Part shown: in pieces, positions 16,700 to 25,679 of the stretch | How the letters are laid out: every line of letters starts with the position of its first letter | Numbering within the stretch: position 1 is the first letter of the stretch | Origin: Nocardiaceae bacterium | GTDB lineage: Bacteria > Actinomycetota > Actinomycetes > Mycobacteriales > Mycobacteriaceae | Direction: 5' to 3' | Assembly: GCA_021372355.1 (NCBI GenBank) | Contig: JAJFUQ010000094.1 | Location: 28,162-92,161 of the forward strand | DNA: 64,000 nt | Translations under genes and position numbers: made by a program | Notes under the pieces: model-generated | Seen by the model: only the letters and a program-made list of their open reading frames with translations | What the model was told of the DNA's origin: nothing | The model's database searches: none

Positions 16700-17254
16700 T
16701 CAGCCGTCCTTGGCGCGCCTGACGTCGACCGTGATGGTCACGGCGTCTTCGACTTTCAGAGCGCCACCGAGCAGCGAGAACGGATTGATGCCGAAGTCGG
16801 TTTGGCGGACTTCGGCGTGGCCCGACAACCGCCAGGAGTCTCCGATGTCGGCGATGCGAAATTCAACCGCGCGGTCTCTGTGCTTGCCGTGGATCTCGAG
16901 CGTGCCCGCCGCGCGGTAGACGCCCTCGCCTGTCCTCGCGATGTCATCGGCACGGAAGCGGATGTGCGGAAACCGCTTGACGCCGAGCGACTTCAGCGCA
17001 TTGCGCCGGATGATTTTGACTTCATGACCAGACAGAGCCTTCACTCCGCCCTCGCTTCGCAGAACCTCCAGCGAACCGATGTCGATCCGGAGATCCGCGG
17101 TCGAGGGTTCGCCATCGGTCAGCGCCACCGTCGCCCGCCATGCGGTCATCGTGAGGGCCAACCGGTGGCCCATTCTTGCCGCCCGGCTGGCGACTCCGGT
17201 GTGAACCAGCAGCTCCCCATCGGATTCGCTCAGGTGCCATTCCGTGCGACTCAT
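16700..17254 (-). CDS. YceI-family protein
   Basis: A 184-residue YceI-like lipid-binding barrel: it has the expected stretch of beta strands, FPHIRFRADDI, GTLEIHGKHRDRAVEFRI and FGINPFSLLGGALKVEDAVTI, the typical C-terminal YceI block. There is no signal peptide, so a cytoplasmic isoprenoid- or lipid-binding role is possible. The ATG at 17254 was preferred to the GTG at 17257. It is convergent with the cyclase gene, with adjacent stops. Confidence 0.8.
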   Translation of the reverse strand: MSRTEWHLSESDGELLVHTGVASRAARMGHRLALTMTAWRATVALTDGEPSTADLRIDIGSLEVLRSEGGVKALSGHEVKIIRRNALKSLGVKRFPHIRFRADDIARTGEGVYRAAGTLEIHGKHRDRAVEFRIADIGDSWRLSGHAEVRQTDFGINPFSLLGGALKVEDAVTITVDVRRAKDG

Positions 17255-17306
17255 CACCTCGACCGTATCGCGCCACGGTTGAGCGGCATCCGATTACCGT
17301 CGGGAT

Positions 17307-18059
17307 ATGGAGGTCGGATCGCGCGACTGGGAGATGGCCGGTGGTCCCGCGCTGTCGCTCACGCAGCGTGTGAGTCTGCTCGCCGGCATGGGTTCCGTAC
17401 TCCTCGAGGACTCCACCGAACGGCTTGCCGCGCAATCGCGGGCGTTTCGGGCGCCCCGCAAGGTCGAGTTGGGGCGGTGGAATCCTCCGAACACCGAGGC
17501 CGCCCACGCCGCGCGGCGGTTCCTCCAGGAGAACGCCAGCCCGGAGTTCGTCAACCACTCACACCGCTGCTATTGGTTCACCGCGATCGTGTGCGAATTA
17601 GCGGGGGCCCGAAAGCAGGTCGACCTCGAAGCGCTGTACGTCGCGATCCTCATGCATGACGTCGGCCTGTTCCTGACACAGCCGCCCAGCGACCACTGTT
17701 TCAGCGTGACGGGCGCTCGGGAGGCGCGACGCATCGCCGCGAAGAGCGGCTGGAAGGACGACCGCATCGACCGGATGGCGGCGGCCATCACCGCGAATCT
17801 GAATCCGTCCGTACCCGCCAAACGGTTCGGCCCCGAAGCGCACTACTTCCGTCGTGGCGGAATCATCGACGTGCTGGCACAGGGATGGAAGGTCCACCCC
17901 GAGAACCTCGAGAGCATCCTTCGACAACATCCGCGGGACGGGTTTGCCGAGGACACCGACCAGGCGATCAAGGCCGAGGTCGAGCGGAACCCAGGCTGTC
18001 GCTTCGCTGTCTTCGGGCCGGTGTTCCCCGCGATGGTGCGCCGGATGCGATTCGCGTAG
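17307..18059 (+). CDS. HD-domain protein
   Basis: A 250-residue protein with an HD phosphohydrolase core: NHSHRCYWF (first metal His), then LYVAILMHDVGL (His-Asp), and downstream His/Asp residues (FSVTGAREARRI, ADYFRRGG-like region). This resembles the cyanamide-hydratase-like HD subgroup. The substrate is unknown. It is divergent from the YceI gene and followed after 46 bp by the SLAC1-family permease gene. Confidence 0.75.
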   Translation: MEVGSRDWEMAGGPALSLTQRVSLLAGMGSVLLEDSTERLAAQSRAFRAPRKVELGRWNPPNTEAAHAARRFLQENASPEFVNHSHRCYWFTAIVCELAGARKQVDLEALYVAILMHDVGLFLTQPPSDHCFSVTGAREARRIAAKSGWKDDRIDRMAAAITANLNPSVPAKRFGPEAHYFRRGGIIDVLAQGWKVHPENLESILRQHPRDGFAEDTDQAIKAEVERNPGCRFAVFGPVFPAMVRRMRFA

Positions 18060-18105
18060 CGACCAAGATCTCCCGCGAATCCCTCCGTCGCGCTACCGTT
18101 TTCAG

Positions 18106-19284
18106 ATGACGATGTCTCCCACGTCGGGGGCGGATAAACCGGCGAATCTGCCGTGGTTGTTCTCGTCGCTCCAGTCGCCCGGGCAGGTTCTCGGCAACCT
18201 CGGACCGAACTGGTTCGCCTCGGTGATGGGCACCGGAATCGTCGCGACGGCGGCGGCGACCTTGCCGGTGCGAATTCCTGGTCTCCATGTGTTCGCGCGA
18301 TGTGTCTGGGTGTTCGCAAGTCTGCTGCTCGTGGTCGTGATCGTTGCGGTGGTCGCACACTGGATTCGCTTTCCGACGGTCGCGCGTAGCCACGCCTACA
18401 ACCCGCAGATGGCGCATTTCTATGGCGCGGCACCGATGGCCCTACTGACTGTCGGCGCGGGTTCTCTGCTGGTGGGAAAGGATCTGATCGGGGAGCGCGC
18501 CGCAGTAAACCTCGACTGGATTCTGTGGAGTGCGGGAACTGTTGGCGGCCTTTTCACGGCCATGACGATCCCGTATCTGATGTTCACGCAGATCAACGTC
18601 GAACCCGATGCGGCGTTCGGTGGCTGGTTGATGCCGATCGTCCCGCCGACGGTTTCGGCAGCGACCGGCGCACTCTTGATTCCGCACATTCATTCGGTCA
18701 CTGGTCGACAGACCATGCTGTACGGCTGCTACGCGATGTTCGGGCTCTCGGTGTTCGCGTCCATCATCGTCATCACGATGGTGTGGAGCCGCCTCGCGCA
18801 TTACGGCACGTCCGGCACGGCCCGTGTCCCTACGCTGTGGATCGTCCTCGGCCCACTCGGTCAATCCATCACGGCGGCAGGACTATTGGGGCACAACGCG
18901 GCACTCGCGGTGGAGCCGGATATCGCCGACGGCATGGCGGTGTTCTCGATCCTCTATGGCGTTCCGATCTGGGGATTCGCGGTTCTGTGGATCGGTATCG
19001 CCCTGTCGTTGACCATTCGCACCGCGCGGCGCGGAATGCCGTTTGCGCTGACCTGGTGGAGTCTGACGTTCCCGGTGGGCACCTTTGTCACCGGGACGAC
19101 GCAGCTGGCTTTGCATACGGGTTTGCCGGCGTTCAAGGTCGCTGCGGTGGTGGCGTATGTCGGACTGCTGGCCGCGTGGGGACTGGTCGCGGTCCGCACG
19201 GCGCGAGGCGGTCTGCGCGGCAATCTGTTCCTGCCGCCGCCAGCGGGTCCGATCAAAGCGCGAAAGGACCCGCCGCGCAGTTGA
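18106..19284 (+). CDS. TDT/SLAC1-family transporter
   Basis: A 392-residue integral membrane protein with about ten hydrophobic segments and the family signature near the N-terminus (GPNWFASVMGTGIVA). The family includes TehA-type anion channels and C4-dicarboxylate/sulfite exporters (Ssu1, Mae1). The substrate is not predictable here. The ATG at 18106 was chosen; upstream in-frame sequence lies inside the HD gene. No clear Shine-Dalgarno precedes it. Confidence 0.85.
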   Translation: MTMSPTSGADKPANLPWLFSSLQSPGQVLGNLGPNWFASVMGTGIVATAAATLPVRIPGLHVFARCVWVFASLLLVVVIVAVVAHWIRFPTVARSHAYNPQMAHFYGAAPMALLTVGAGSLLVGKDLIGERAAVNLDWILWSAGTVGGLFTAMTIPYLMFTQINVEPDAAFGGWLMPIVPPTVSAATGALLIPHIHSVTGRQTMLYGCYAMFGLSVFASIIVITMVWSRLAHYGTSGTARVPTLWIVLGPLGQSITAAGLLGHNAALAVEPDIADGMAVFSILYGVPIWGFAVLWIGIALSLTIRTARRGMPFALTWWSLTFPVGTFVTGTTQLALHTGLPAFKVAAVVAYVGLLAAWGLVAVRTARGGLRGNLFLPPPAGPIKARKDPPRS

Positions 19285-19287
19285 GTG

Positions 19288-20064
19288 TCACTGACTGCTG
19301 GGGAACTCGGGGGAGCGCTTGGCGAGAAACGCGGCAACTCCCTCGCGGCCGTCGGGGCCGTCCGCGCAGGTGCGGATGGACAACGTCTCTCGCCGCAGGG
19401 CCGCTTCTTCGGATGGAGTCGCCGTCTCGCGGAAGAGCCGCTTGGCCGCGACCTGCGCCGAGCGTGAGCCCGAACGCAATGTGCGAATCACCTTCTCGAC
19501 CGCTGGGCCGAGTTCGTCGTCGGGATGGACTTCGCTGACGAATCCCGCCGCTTGGGCGTCCGTCGCGGACAACACGGGGTTGAGCAAGGCCAGGCGCAGC
19601 GCGCGATGCAGCCCGATCGAGGAGATCAGCAAGGAACTGCCGCCATCCGGCGAGAGTCCGATCTTCGTGTACGCGAGGGTGAACTTGGCTGATTCGGCGG
19701 CCAAGACGATGTCGGCGCTTGCCGCCAACGCGACTCCGGCGCCGGCCGCGGTGCCGCTGACCACGGAGACGACGATGGCGTCGACGCGGTGCAGTTCGCT
19801 GACCTGGCGATGAAGGCTTTCGGCAAGGTCGTCGATCATGTGGCCGACGTTGTCCGTTGCGGAAAAGGCCTGGATGTCACCACCAAAGCTGAAGGCTCGT
19901 CCCGTCGAGGACAGGACGATGACGTGGACATCGTCTGTTCTGGCCTGACGGATCGCGATTCCGAGCTCATCGACGAAGGTCTGATTGATCGGATTGCCGT
20001 GGTCTGGATCCGAGAATTGGATGTAGGCGACTCGGTCCCGCTGCTCGTATGAAACCTGGCTCAT
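19288..20064 (-). CDS. enoyl-CoA hydratase/isomerase-family protein, PaaG-like active site
   Basis: A 258-residue crotonase-fold protein with the oxyanion-hole segment GRAFSFGGDIQAF and GTAAGAGVALAASADI. Both hydratase Glu residues are absent: the first is Ala in the AGVALA segment and the second is Ala in FTLAYTKIG. Instead the loop reads IGLSPDGGSS, with an Asp where PaaG-type delta3,delta2-isomerases carry their catalytic Asp. I therefore expect an isomerase or ring-isomerase rather than a hydratase. No beta-oxidation neighbours are present. Confidence 0.8.
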   Translation of the reverse strand: MSQVSYEQRDRVAYIQFSDPDHGNPINQTFVDELGIAIRQARTDDVHVIVLSSTGRAFSFGGDIQAFSATDNVGHMIDDLAESLHRQVSELHRVDAIVVSVVSGTAAGAGVALAASADIVLAAESAKFTLAYTKIGLSPDGGSSLLISSIGLHRALRLALLNPVLSATDAQAAGFVSEVHPDDELGPAVEKVIRTLRSGSRSAQVAAKRLFRETATPSEEAALRRETLSIRTCADGPDGREGVAAFLAKRSPEFPSSQ

Positions 20065-20171
20065 ACCCGGGACAGTAGCGATGCCGGAATGTATGGGTCA
20101 TCGAGTCCCATAAATGCCGTTTTGTCTAGAGGTCGGCACTGTGCGTCCGGTCACATACCCCCACCCACTGC

Positions 20172-20200
20172 TTGACATATCAAGCACGCGCTCATTAACT
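20172..20200 (+). promoter_or_regulatory. sigma-A-like promoter of the Lys/Ala-rich protein gene
   Basis: TTGACA at 20172-20177 and a weak -10 candidate TTAACT at 20195-20200 (17-bp spacing) in an AT-rich stretch 50-80 bp upstream of the ATG at 20253. The -35 is perfect; the -10 matches only about half. Confidence 0.45.
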
Positions 20201-20252
20201 CGTACATATGCCGCTACCAACGAGGTAATGGCGATCAACAAGGAGATACAAG

Positions 20253-20510
20253 ATGTCTTTCGTTCAGGACGCAACCGCTCAGGCCAAGGACGCTGCTGCC
20301 AAGGGCAACGAGAAGCTGACGGGTCTCGTCGCCGAGCTCAAGGCCAAGGCCACCGAGGCTGCTGACAAGGCGAAGGTCGCTGCTGCTGACCTCCGCACCA
20401 AGGCTGAGGCTGCTGCCGCTGACCTCAAGGTGAAGGCTGAAGAGGCTCGCGCTGCCGTCCAGGCTCGCATCGCTCCGAAGACTGAGGCTGTCGCCGAGGC
20501 TGCTGAGTAA
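20253..20510 (+). CDS. Lys/Ala-rich helical protein, HbhA-like
   Basis: An 85-residue protein made almost wholly of heptad-like Ala/Lys/Glu repeats (for example AEAAADLKVKAEEARAAV), predicted as one long amphipathic helix. This resembles the repeat part of mycobacterial heparin-binding haemagglutinin and related lipid-droplet/cell-surface proteins, but it is shorter than HbhA. AGGAG precedes the ATG at good spacing, and codon choice is strongly biased (GCT, AAG), suggesting high expression. The downstream XRE gene resembles Rv0474, the neighbour of hbhA in M. tuberculosis, which supports the comparison. Confidence 0.7.
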   Translation: MSFVQDATAQAKDAAAKGNEKLTGLVAELKAKATEAADKAKVAAADLRTKAEAAAADLKVKAEEARAAVQARIAPKTEAVAEAAE

Positions 20511-20536
20511 TTCAGTTCCTAGGATTTGATTTGTCT

Positions 20537-20562
20537 GGGGGTCGGCGCTTGCGTCGGCCCCC
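20537..20562 (+). terminator. hairpin after the Lys/Ala-rich protein gene
   Basis: An 11-bp stem (GGGGG/CCCCC base plus six further pairs, two of them G-T) with a CTTG loop, 27 bp after the stop. It lies between the HbhA-like gene and the XRE regulator and should reduce read-through into the regulator. Confidence 0.65.
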
Positions 20563-20607
20563 GACACGTCTAACTTGGGCGTTGAACCCTCACGAGATGC
20601 TTGGCAC

Positions 20608-20982
20608 ATGACAGACGAACCGAATCCGCAGCATAAGGGTGCGCTGGGCGCATTCATCCGACAGCAGCGCGAACTCATGCAGCTGTCACTCCGCGAACTC
20701 GCGCGAATGTCGCAGGTTTCCAACGCGTACCTCAGCCAGATCGAACGCGGACTGCACGAACCGTCCGTTCGCGTCCTTCAGGCCGTATCCGAGGCGCTGG
20801 CCGTACCCGTTGAAGAAATGCTGGCCAACGCCCAGCCCGCTGGGTGGGAGCCCCTGGCCGATGACGCGGTCGAAGTCGCCATTCGCGCCGACCGTCGTCT
20901 CTCGACCGCGCAGAAGGAAGCACTGCTCGCGGTCTACGCGAGCTATATTCGGGCCGGGCAGGCCGAACAGATCCAGGCCTAG
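20608..20982 (+). CDS. XRE-family regulator, Rv0474-like
   Basis: A 124-residue protein. The N-terminal Cro/XRE helix-turn-helix is clear (SLRELARMSQVSNAYLSQIERG), and a short C-terminal helical part follows (LSTAQKEALLAVYASYIRA). The ATG at 20608 begins MTDEPNPQ. Its placement after the HbhA-like gene suggests a conserved pair, although the gene order is reversed relative to my recollection of M. tuberculosis (Rv0474 upstream of hbhA). Confidence 0.82.
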   Translation: MTDEPNPQHKGALGAFIRQQRELMQLSLRELARMSQVSNAYLSQIERGLHEPSVRVLQAVSEALAVPVEEMLANAQPAGWEPLADDAVEVAIRADRRLSTAQKEALLAVYASYIRAGQAEQIQA

Positions 20983-20986
20983 CGGA

Positions 20987-22569
20987 TCAGGCCACTTCCT
21001 CTATTTCCCCCGGGCGCCAGGTTTTGTCGAAGAAGGGCCGCAGCGGACTGTAGAGCCGCAAGGTGGCCGACCAACCCTTGTCTGGCATGGTCTGAATCCA
21101 GTTGCCGTCAGGCACACCAGCCGGGCGCTCAGGCGAGAAGTGCACAGTCGTCGTGCCGTCCGGATCGGTCACCGCTGTCGGCCGCGGATAGCCCTGGCTC
21201 CCCACCTTGGGATACCGCTGCGGCGTTTCGAGCATCGACCGGGTCTGGTTGTCGCACACGGTAACCGACCAGAATCTGGCCGCTGGTATGCCCGCCGGCA
21301 GCGTCAAAGTGTAGTGCCGGCCGCCGTCGAGGGGCCGGCCTCGACGGTCTGCAGCCGACCACAGATATTGCGAGCCGAGTTCGGTCAGGCGCATGCACAT
21401 CGCCGGCGTTACGCCCCACGCGGCGTAGAAGAACAACGTGCGAAGGTGCAGCTTCCGGGCGCCGTCACTCGGGTACGGTTCGACGCCCGTTTCCGTGATC
21501 CGTGCAGGCGGGTCCATGAACTCGTGGCCGCCGGCGAACAGCGGGGCACCCCACTGCGATGATTCGCCGTAGTAATTGACCCCCTCTGCCGCCCGCGGCC
21601 GGAAGGCAATGGTGCGGCAGGCCGCGTTTCCTACCGAGGCGGCTTCGGCCAGGATCTTCTGCATCCGTGCGTCGGGCTGGAATGGTGTGCCCTTCCGGAT
21701 GCCGATCGCGGCCAACTCGCCGGCGATCTCGGCTTCGAGTGCAGCGGCGGGTTGGTCGTGTACGAGTTCGCTTGCGAGGTCGTAGAACGTGGCGTCGCTG
21801 GGCATGATCGTGTTCATGGGCAGCCCGGTCCCGTCGACGAAGCGAGGGGGAGTGGGCTGTTGAAGCGGAGCGTTCCAGGTCTCAGCGGTCCACGGCAGGG
21901 CAGGGCAGGACCGCCGGTCACGATGTCGCCGAGGCTGGTGCCGTATCCGCCCGGCGTGTACGGATAAATCCGCAGCGACCGCTGGACGCGCTCGACACCG
22001 GGAGTCGGGTCGTCGTGTTCGAGAAACGCCCGGCCCCATACAAAGACCCGCGTCGTGCGGGCGCGCGCCACGAAGAATCCGCCGTCGGGCAGCGAGCCTG
22101 TGTAGTCCGGGGGGACCAGTAGGTATCTTCCGCCGGCGCCCCGGTCGGGACCGCCGATCCCGCCGTCGATGATCCACCGGCCCCACAGGTCATTGACGAA
22201 CGTCAGTGTCAGCGGCGGGATCTCGATGACAAGCGGGCCTTCGGTGAGGTCCGCGAACGACGAGAAATACAGCGAGTCAACGCTTCCCGCCAGAAGCAGG
22301 GCTTCGGAGTCCATCATGTGCGGCCAGATGACGACGTCGTTGTCCGCAATGCCCGCTTCCAGAAATCCGCGGCGAATCGCCCAGGTGTTGACGCCGGGAA
22401 GTGCGTTGAGGAATGCGTTGACGGCGTGCAGATGGTCGAGGTGGTCATAGACCAGGTTCGCGGTTTGCTCGGTCGGCACCCCGAGCGGGAATTCCAGTGT
22501 GCCAAGTTGCGTCTCGATCACCGGTGGCGTCGAAATCGAGTCGAGCGTTCGCTGCGAGACGGGTTCCAT
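20987..22569 (-). pseudogene. DUF1254/DUF1214 protein (paralogue 2), frameshifted at a 5-bp repeat
   Basis: The gene starts at the ATG at 22569 (GAGGAG seven bases upstream). The DUF1254 half (LYFSSFADL, FVNDLWGRWIIDGG) reads in one frame to about 21908, then the frame terminates at 21814. The DUF1214 half (LFFYAAWGVTPAMCMRLTELGSQYLWS, FWSVTVCDNQTRSML, FFDKTW) reads in the next frame to the stop at 20987. The switch lies exactly at three tandem copies of GGCAG (21894-21908). Removing one copy restores the sequence GGPALPWTAETWN and a single reading frame of about 526 codons. It follows the intact paralogue 3 by 14 bp in one operon. Confidence 0.88.
21894..21908 (-). repeat. (GGCAG)3 tandem repeat causing a frameshift
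   Basis: Three perfect copies of a 5-bp unit inside a coding region. Five is not a multiple of three, so gain or loss of one copy switches the frame. Two copies give the intact reading; the present three give an early stop. This is the form of a slipped-strand contingency locus, although a one-off slippage is equally possible. Confidence 0.9.
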
Positions 22570-22583
22570 CGTATTGCTCCTCG

Positions 22584-23990
22584 TCACTGGTTTGCCTCGA
22601 TGTCCGGTAGGGCCCAGCTCTTGTCGAAGAAGGGTTCGAGCGGGCCGTAGAGGCGGAGATAGGTGAACCAGGCTTGGCCTGGCATGGTCTGAATCCAGTT
22701 GTCTGCCAGTCCAGCAGGTGCGGTCGGACCGAAGTACAGATCAACGGAGCCATCGGGGTTGGTGGTGAGCCCCGTAAGTGACGACCGCTCAGCGATCTGT
22801 TGCTCGTTCTGGATGAGGCAGCGGGTATCGAGGTCGTACACCGTCAGAGCCCAGAAGCGCTGAGCGGGCGGGGGCGAGGGAAAGTGCAGTCGGTACGACT
22901 TCGCGCCGTCGAGTACCTGCCCGTTCTCATCCACATACGCGCCCAGGTAGCTCTGCCCGGTCCCTGGCGCTGTTGGTATCGACCCGGCGGACACCCCGAT
23001 CCCTTCGTACGTGAGAGCGGAGCGCTCATCGAGCTGGGTGTAGTCATCGACGTCTTGGTCCAGCGCGAAGTCCGGCGAGAAGACGTAGTTCCAGCGCGCG
23101 TCGGGCCGGTAGCGGCTGTGCTCGAAACGCTTGTGGAATGCCAACGCCTTTCCCATTGCCTCACCGACGACGGTGGCGTCGGTGAGCAGCCTCTGTTGAC
23201 GGCCGTCCGGCTGGAACGGCTTGCCTGATTCGAGGCCGAGCGGCCGGAGCATCGCACGGAAGAATCGATCACGATCCTCGCCGGGCTCTCCCGCCAAGAC
23301 TTGTGCTACCCGTTCCCAGTACGCAAGCCCTCGAGGTGGAACCATGGTCGCCAAATCGCCCTCGCGCGCCGTGGTGAGATAGCGGGTCCGGGGTGGATTC
23401 TGGCGCAGGCTGTACGGATAGATGCGGACAGTGGTTTCGATGACTTCAGCGTCGGCGGCCGTGGGATTCAGCACTCGATAGAAGAACGCCACGTGGGCCG
23501 TCCGGGACCGAAAGACGTGGTAGCCGGGGGCTTCGGGGGTGTCCTGTCCGGGGCCGACCAGCAGGTACTTGCCACCGTGACCCCGATCCGGACCGACCAG
23601 TCCGATGTCGGTGACGGGCCGCTCCCACCAGTCGACGACCGCGCCGGCCGTCGCGCCCGCCGGCATGTCCACGACCATCGGCCCGTGGTCGCCGAGGTGC
23701 AGAAATGCCATGTCGTAGGGGGTGGTGACGTTCGGAGTCAGGTCGGTGCTGAGGATGCGGTAGCCCGCCAAGCGGACGATGTCGTCGTAGCCAGCGCCGA
23801 AATTCTGTTCATTCGCCTGCCGCAACCCCTCCCAGCCGACTGCCGGCAGCGCCCACAGGTAGCACTGCACGGCGCGCTGGAAGTCCATCTCGTCATACAG
23901 CGTGGCGACGGTCTCGGTCGTGGGCATGCCGTGATCAAACGAGAGCGGTCCGATGCGGGTGTCGATCGTGCGCGTACCGAACGTGTCCAT
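22584..23990 (-). CDS. DUF1254/DUF1214 domain protein (paralogue 3)
   Basis: A 468-residue intact protein. The DUF1254 half shows TPYDMAFLHLGDHGPMVVDMP and VGPDRGHGGKYLLVGPG, and the DUF1214 half ends with ALTVYDLDTRCLIQN, DNWIQTMPGQAWFTYLRLYGPL and FFDKSW. No signal peptide. It is the first gene of a two-gene operon with the frameshifted paralogue 2, whose sequence is clearly homologous along its length. An inverted repeat 20 bp upstream of the start may control it. Confidence 0.88.
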   Translation of the reverse strand: MDTFGTRTIDTRIGPLSFDHGMPTTETVATLYDEMDFQRAVQCYLWALPAVGWEGLRQANEQNFGAGYDDIVRLAGYRILSTDLTPNVTTPYDMAFLHLGDHGPMVVDMPAGATAGAVVDWWERPVTDIGLVGPDRGHGGKYLLVGPGQDTPEAPGYHVFRSRTAHVAFFYRVLNPTAADAEVIETTVRIYPYSLRQNPPRTRYLTTAREGDLATMVPPRGLAYWERVAQVLAGEPGEDRDRFFRAMLRPLGLESGKPFQPDGRQQRLLTDATVVGEAMGKALAFHKRFEHSRYRPDARWNYVFSPDFALDQDVDDYTQLDERSALTYEGIGVSAGSIPTAPGTGQSYLGAYVDENGQVLDGAKSYRLHFPSPPPAQRFWALTVYDLDTRCLIQNEQQIAERSSLTGLTTNPDGSVDLYFGPTAPAGLADNWIQTMPGQAWFTYLRLYGPLEPFFDKSWALPDIEANQ

Positions 23991-24009
23991 GAATCCGTCC
24001 TTCGATTGC

Positions 24010-24038
24010 CACTACTCGACATGTGCTGGCGAGTGGTG
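24010..24038. promoter_or_regulatory. inverted repeat upstream of the DUF1254 operon
   Basis: Arms CACTACTCG and CGAGTGGTG (one mismatch) with an 11-bp spacer, 20-48 bp upstream of the start at 23990 and 69-97 bp downstream of the reductase gene stop. It could be an operator of the DUF1254 pair or a terminator for the operon that ends at 24107. Confidence 0.4.
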
Positions 24039-24106
24039 ACACTCAGGGTGCGCTTACCGCCGGGACTGCGAGAAGGGTCGTCGATCACCGGCGGTGCGGA
24101 CGTTCG

Positions 24107-24817
24107 TCACCCGTGGGCGAATGAAGTCGGGCCATCGAATCGCGTGGAGAGCGCATAGCGCAACAGAACGACGTCGCCGATCTGACGCACCTCGGCCAGC
24201 GTGGCGCGGTGGTCCGGATTCCACGGGAACTGTCCGTCGTCGACGAATCGGCAGCCTCGCGAATCGCCGACGAAGAATGGCGCCACGACAAGTTGCAGTT
24301 CATCGGCAAGACCAGCCGTGAGGAACTGGGTGAGAACCGTTCGCCCGCCCTCGACCATCAGTCGGCGTACCCCTCGATCACCCAAGTCGTTGATCAGCCA
24401 TTGCATGTCGACGCGGTCGCCGGCGTCGACGACGGTGGCCGCCGAGTCGAGCCGCCGCCGTACCTCCGTGGCACCGGCGCTGGTGCAATAGACGACCTTC
24501 TCGGCGGGACCGAGGGTGAAGAAATTCGTGGCCGCATCCAGCTGGCCGTGACGGGTGACCGTCACTTTCATCGGCGACGGGGACAGTCCGAGTGCGGTCC
24601 GTCGTGCGCGACGCTCGGCGGACCGGACCAACAGTCGGGGGTTGTCGTTGCGGACGGTGGTCGCGCCGACGAGGATCGCATCGCACGATGCCCGGACTTC
24701 ATCGACTCGGTCGAAGTCGGCGTCATTGGAGAGTTGCAGGCGAGGCGCGGTTGCGGTGTCGAGGTATCCGTCGATCGACATGCTGCAACTGAGCAGTGTG
24801 TACGGCCGGTCAGCCAT
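24107..24817 (-). CDS. RibD C-terminal/dihydrofolate-reductase-like reductase
   Basis: A 236-residue protein of the RibD_C fold: PYTLLSCSMSIDGYLD at the start, DAILVGATTVRNDNPRLLV (NADPH-binding region), and the later MVEGGRTVLTQFL and LVVAPFFVGD. In riboflavin synthesis this fold reduces the ribosyl side chain of a pyrimidine. Free-standing versions act on pterin- or pyrimidine-like substrates. The ATG at 24817 has GGAGG eleven bases upstream and overlaps the previous gene by 8 bp. It is the last gene of the five-gene operon containing a PTPS-like enzyme, which supports a pterin- or flavin-type substrate. Confidence 0.85.
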   Translation of the reverse strand: MADRPYTLLSCSMSIDGYLDTATAPRLQLSNDADFDRVDEVRASCDAILVGATTVRNDNPRLLVRSAERRARRTALGLSPSPMKVTVTRHGQLDAATNFFTLGPAEKVVYCTSAGATEVRRRLDSAATVVDAGDRVDMQWLINDLGDRGVRRLMVEGGRTVLTQFLTAGLADELQLVVAPFFVGDSRGCRFVDDGQFPWNPDHRATLAEVRQIGDVVLLRYALSTRFDGPTSFAHG

Positions 24818-25679
24818 GGGCGGATGATCCTCCGACGAGTTCACCAGATTCCTTCAGTCGTCGATGCGGCATCAGCAGCATGATCGCGCCGGGAAGGGCT
24901 CCGGCGATGGCAAACACGCCGAATGCGGTGGAGACCGCCAGCCCTTGTGCACCACCGAGTCCCGCTGCTTCGAACGCCCATACCGCCGCACCCTCGCGCG
25001 GACCCCAGCCGCCCACGTTGAACGGCAGGGCTGCTGCCACCAATACCAGCAGAGCCAGCGGCAACGCGTCTACAAACGAGACGGTGACCCCGACGGTGTG
25101 GACGGCGAGGACGAAGGTCGCTGCGTAGCCCAACACGGCGCCAATCGACGCGACCACGACACCTGGCCAGGCATCTGGGATGTGGCCGAACCGCCAGGCT
25201 GCAGCGATGATGCCGACGACGACAATCGAGACCACGACAAGCACTGCCGAAGGCACGGGGGATGGCAGAACGGCGAGGACAATGACGGTCAAGCAGATCT
25301 GCACGACCTGGCCGGCCACGCGTTCCTCCACGACGGCTCGTCCAGCGCGGGCGACGGTGCCGGATTCCAGGCCGTGTCGTATCGCGCGGTGAACGTCCCC
25401 GAGCACGCCGGCCGGAAGTGCAGTGTTGAGGAACTGCGACTTGTAGCAAGCGGGAACGGCTTCTCGCATGTCCAGCGTGAGATCGAGGCTGCGTGCCACG
25501 AGACACCAGCGCCACGCTGCGCACACGGTGGTGGCAACGGCGATCGCGACCGCAATGGCTATCGACGGGAGGGTCACGGACCGCAGTCCGGTCAACAGCG
25601 GTCCCACGCCGAGTCGCGCGACGAGAACGGCGAGAATCGCGGCAGTCACCGCGACCTGTATGGCGACGCGAATTCTCAT
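24810..25679 (-). CDS. LPG-synthase-TM-family membrane protein
   Basis: A 289-residue polytopic protein (about eight hydrophobic segments). Family landmarks are YKSQFLNTALPAGVLGDVHRA in the first half and FNVGGWGPREGAAVWAF in the second. The superfamily includes lipid flippase domains. It overlaps the glycosyltransferase gene by ATGA and the reductase gene by 8 bp. Next to a glycosyltransferase it may move a lipid-linked product across the membrane; that is inference. Confidence 0.82.
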   Translation of the reverse strand: MRIRVAIQVAVTAAILAVLVARLGVGPLLTGLRSVTLPSIAIAVAIAVATTVCAAWRWCLVARSLDLTLDMREAVPACYKSQFLNTALPAGVLGDVHRAIRHGLESGTVARAGRAVVEERVAGQVVQICLTVIVLAVLPSPVPSAVLVVVSIVVVGIIAAAWRFGHIPDAWPGVVVASIGAVLGYAATFVLAVHTVGVTVSFVDALPLALLVLVAAALPFNVGGWGPREGAAVWAFEAAGLGGAQGLAVSTAFGVFAIAGALPGAIMLLMPHRRLKESGELVGGSSAHG

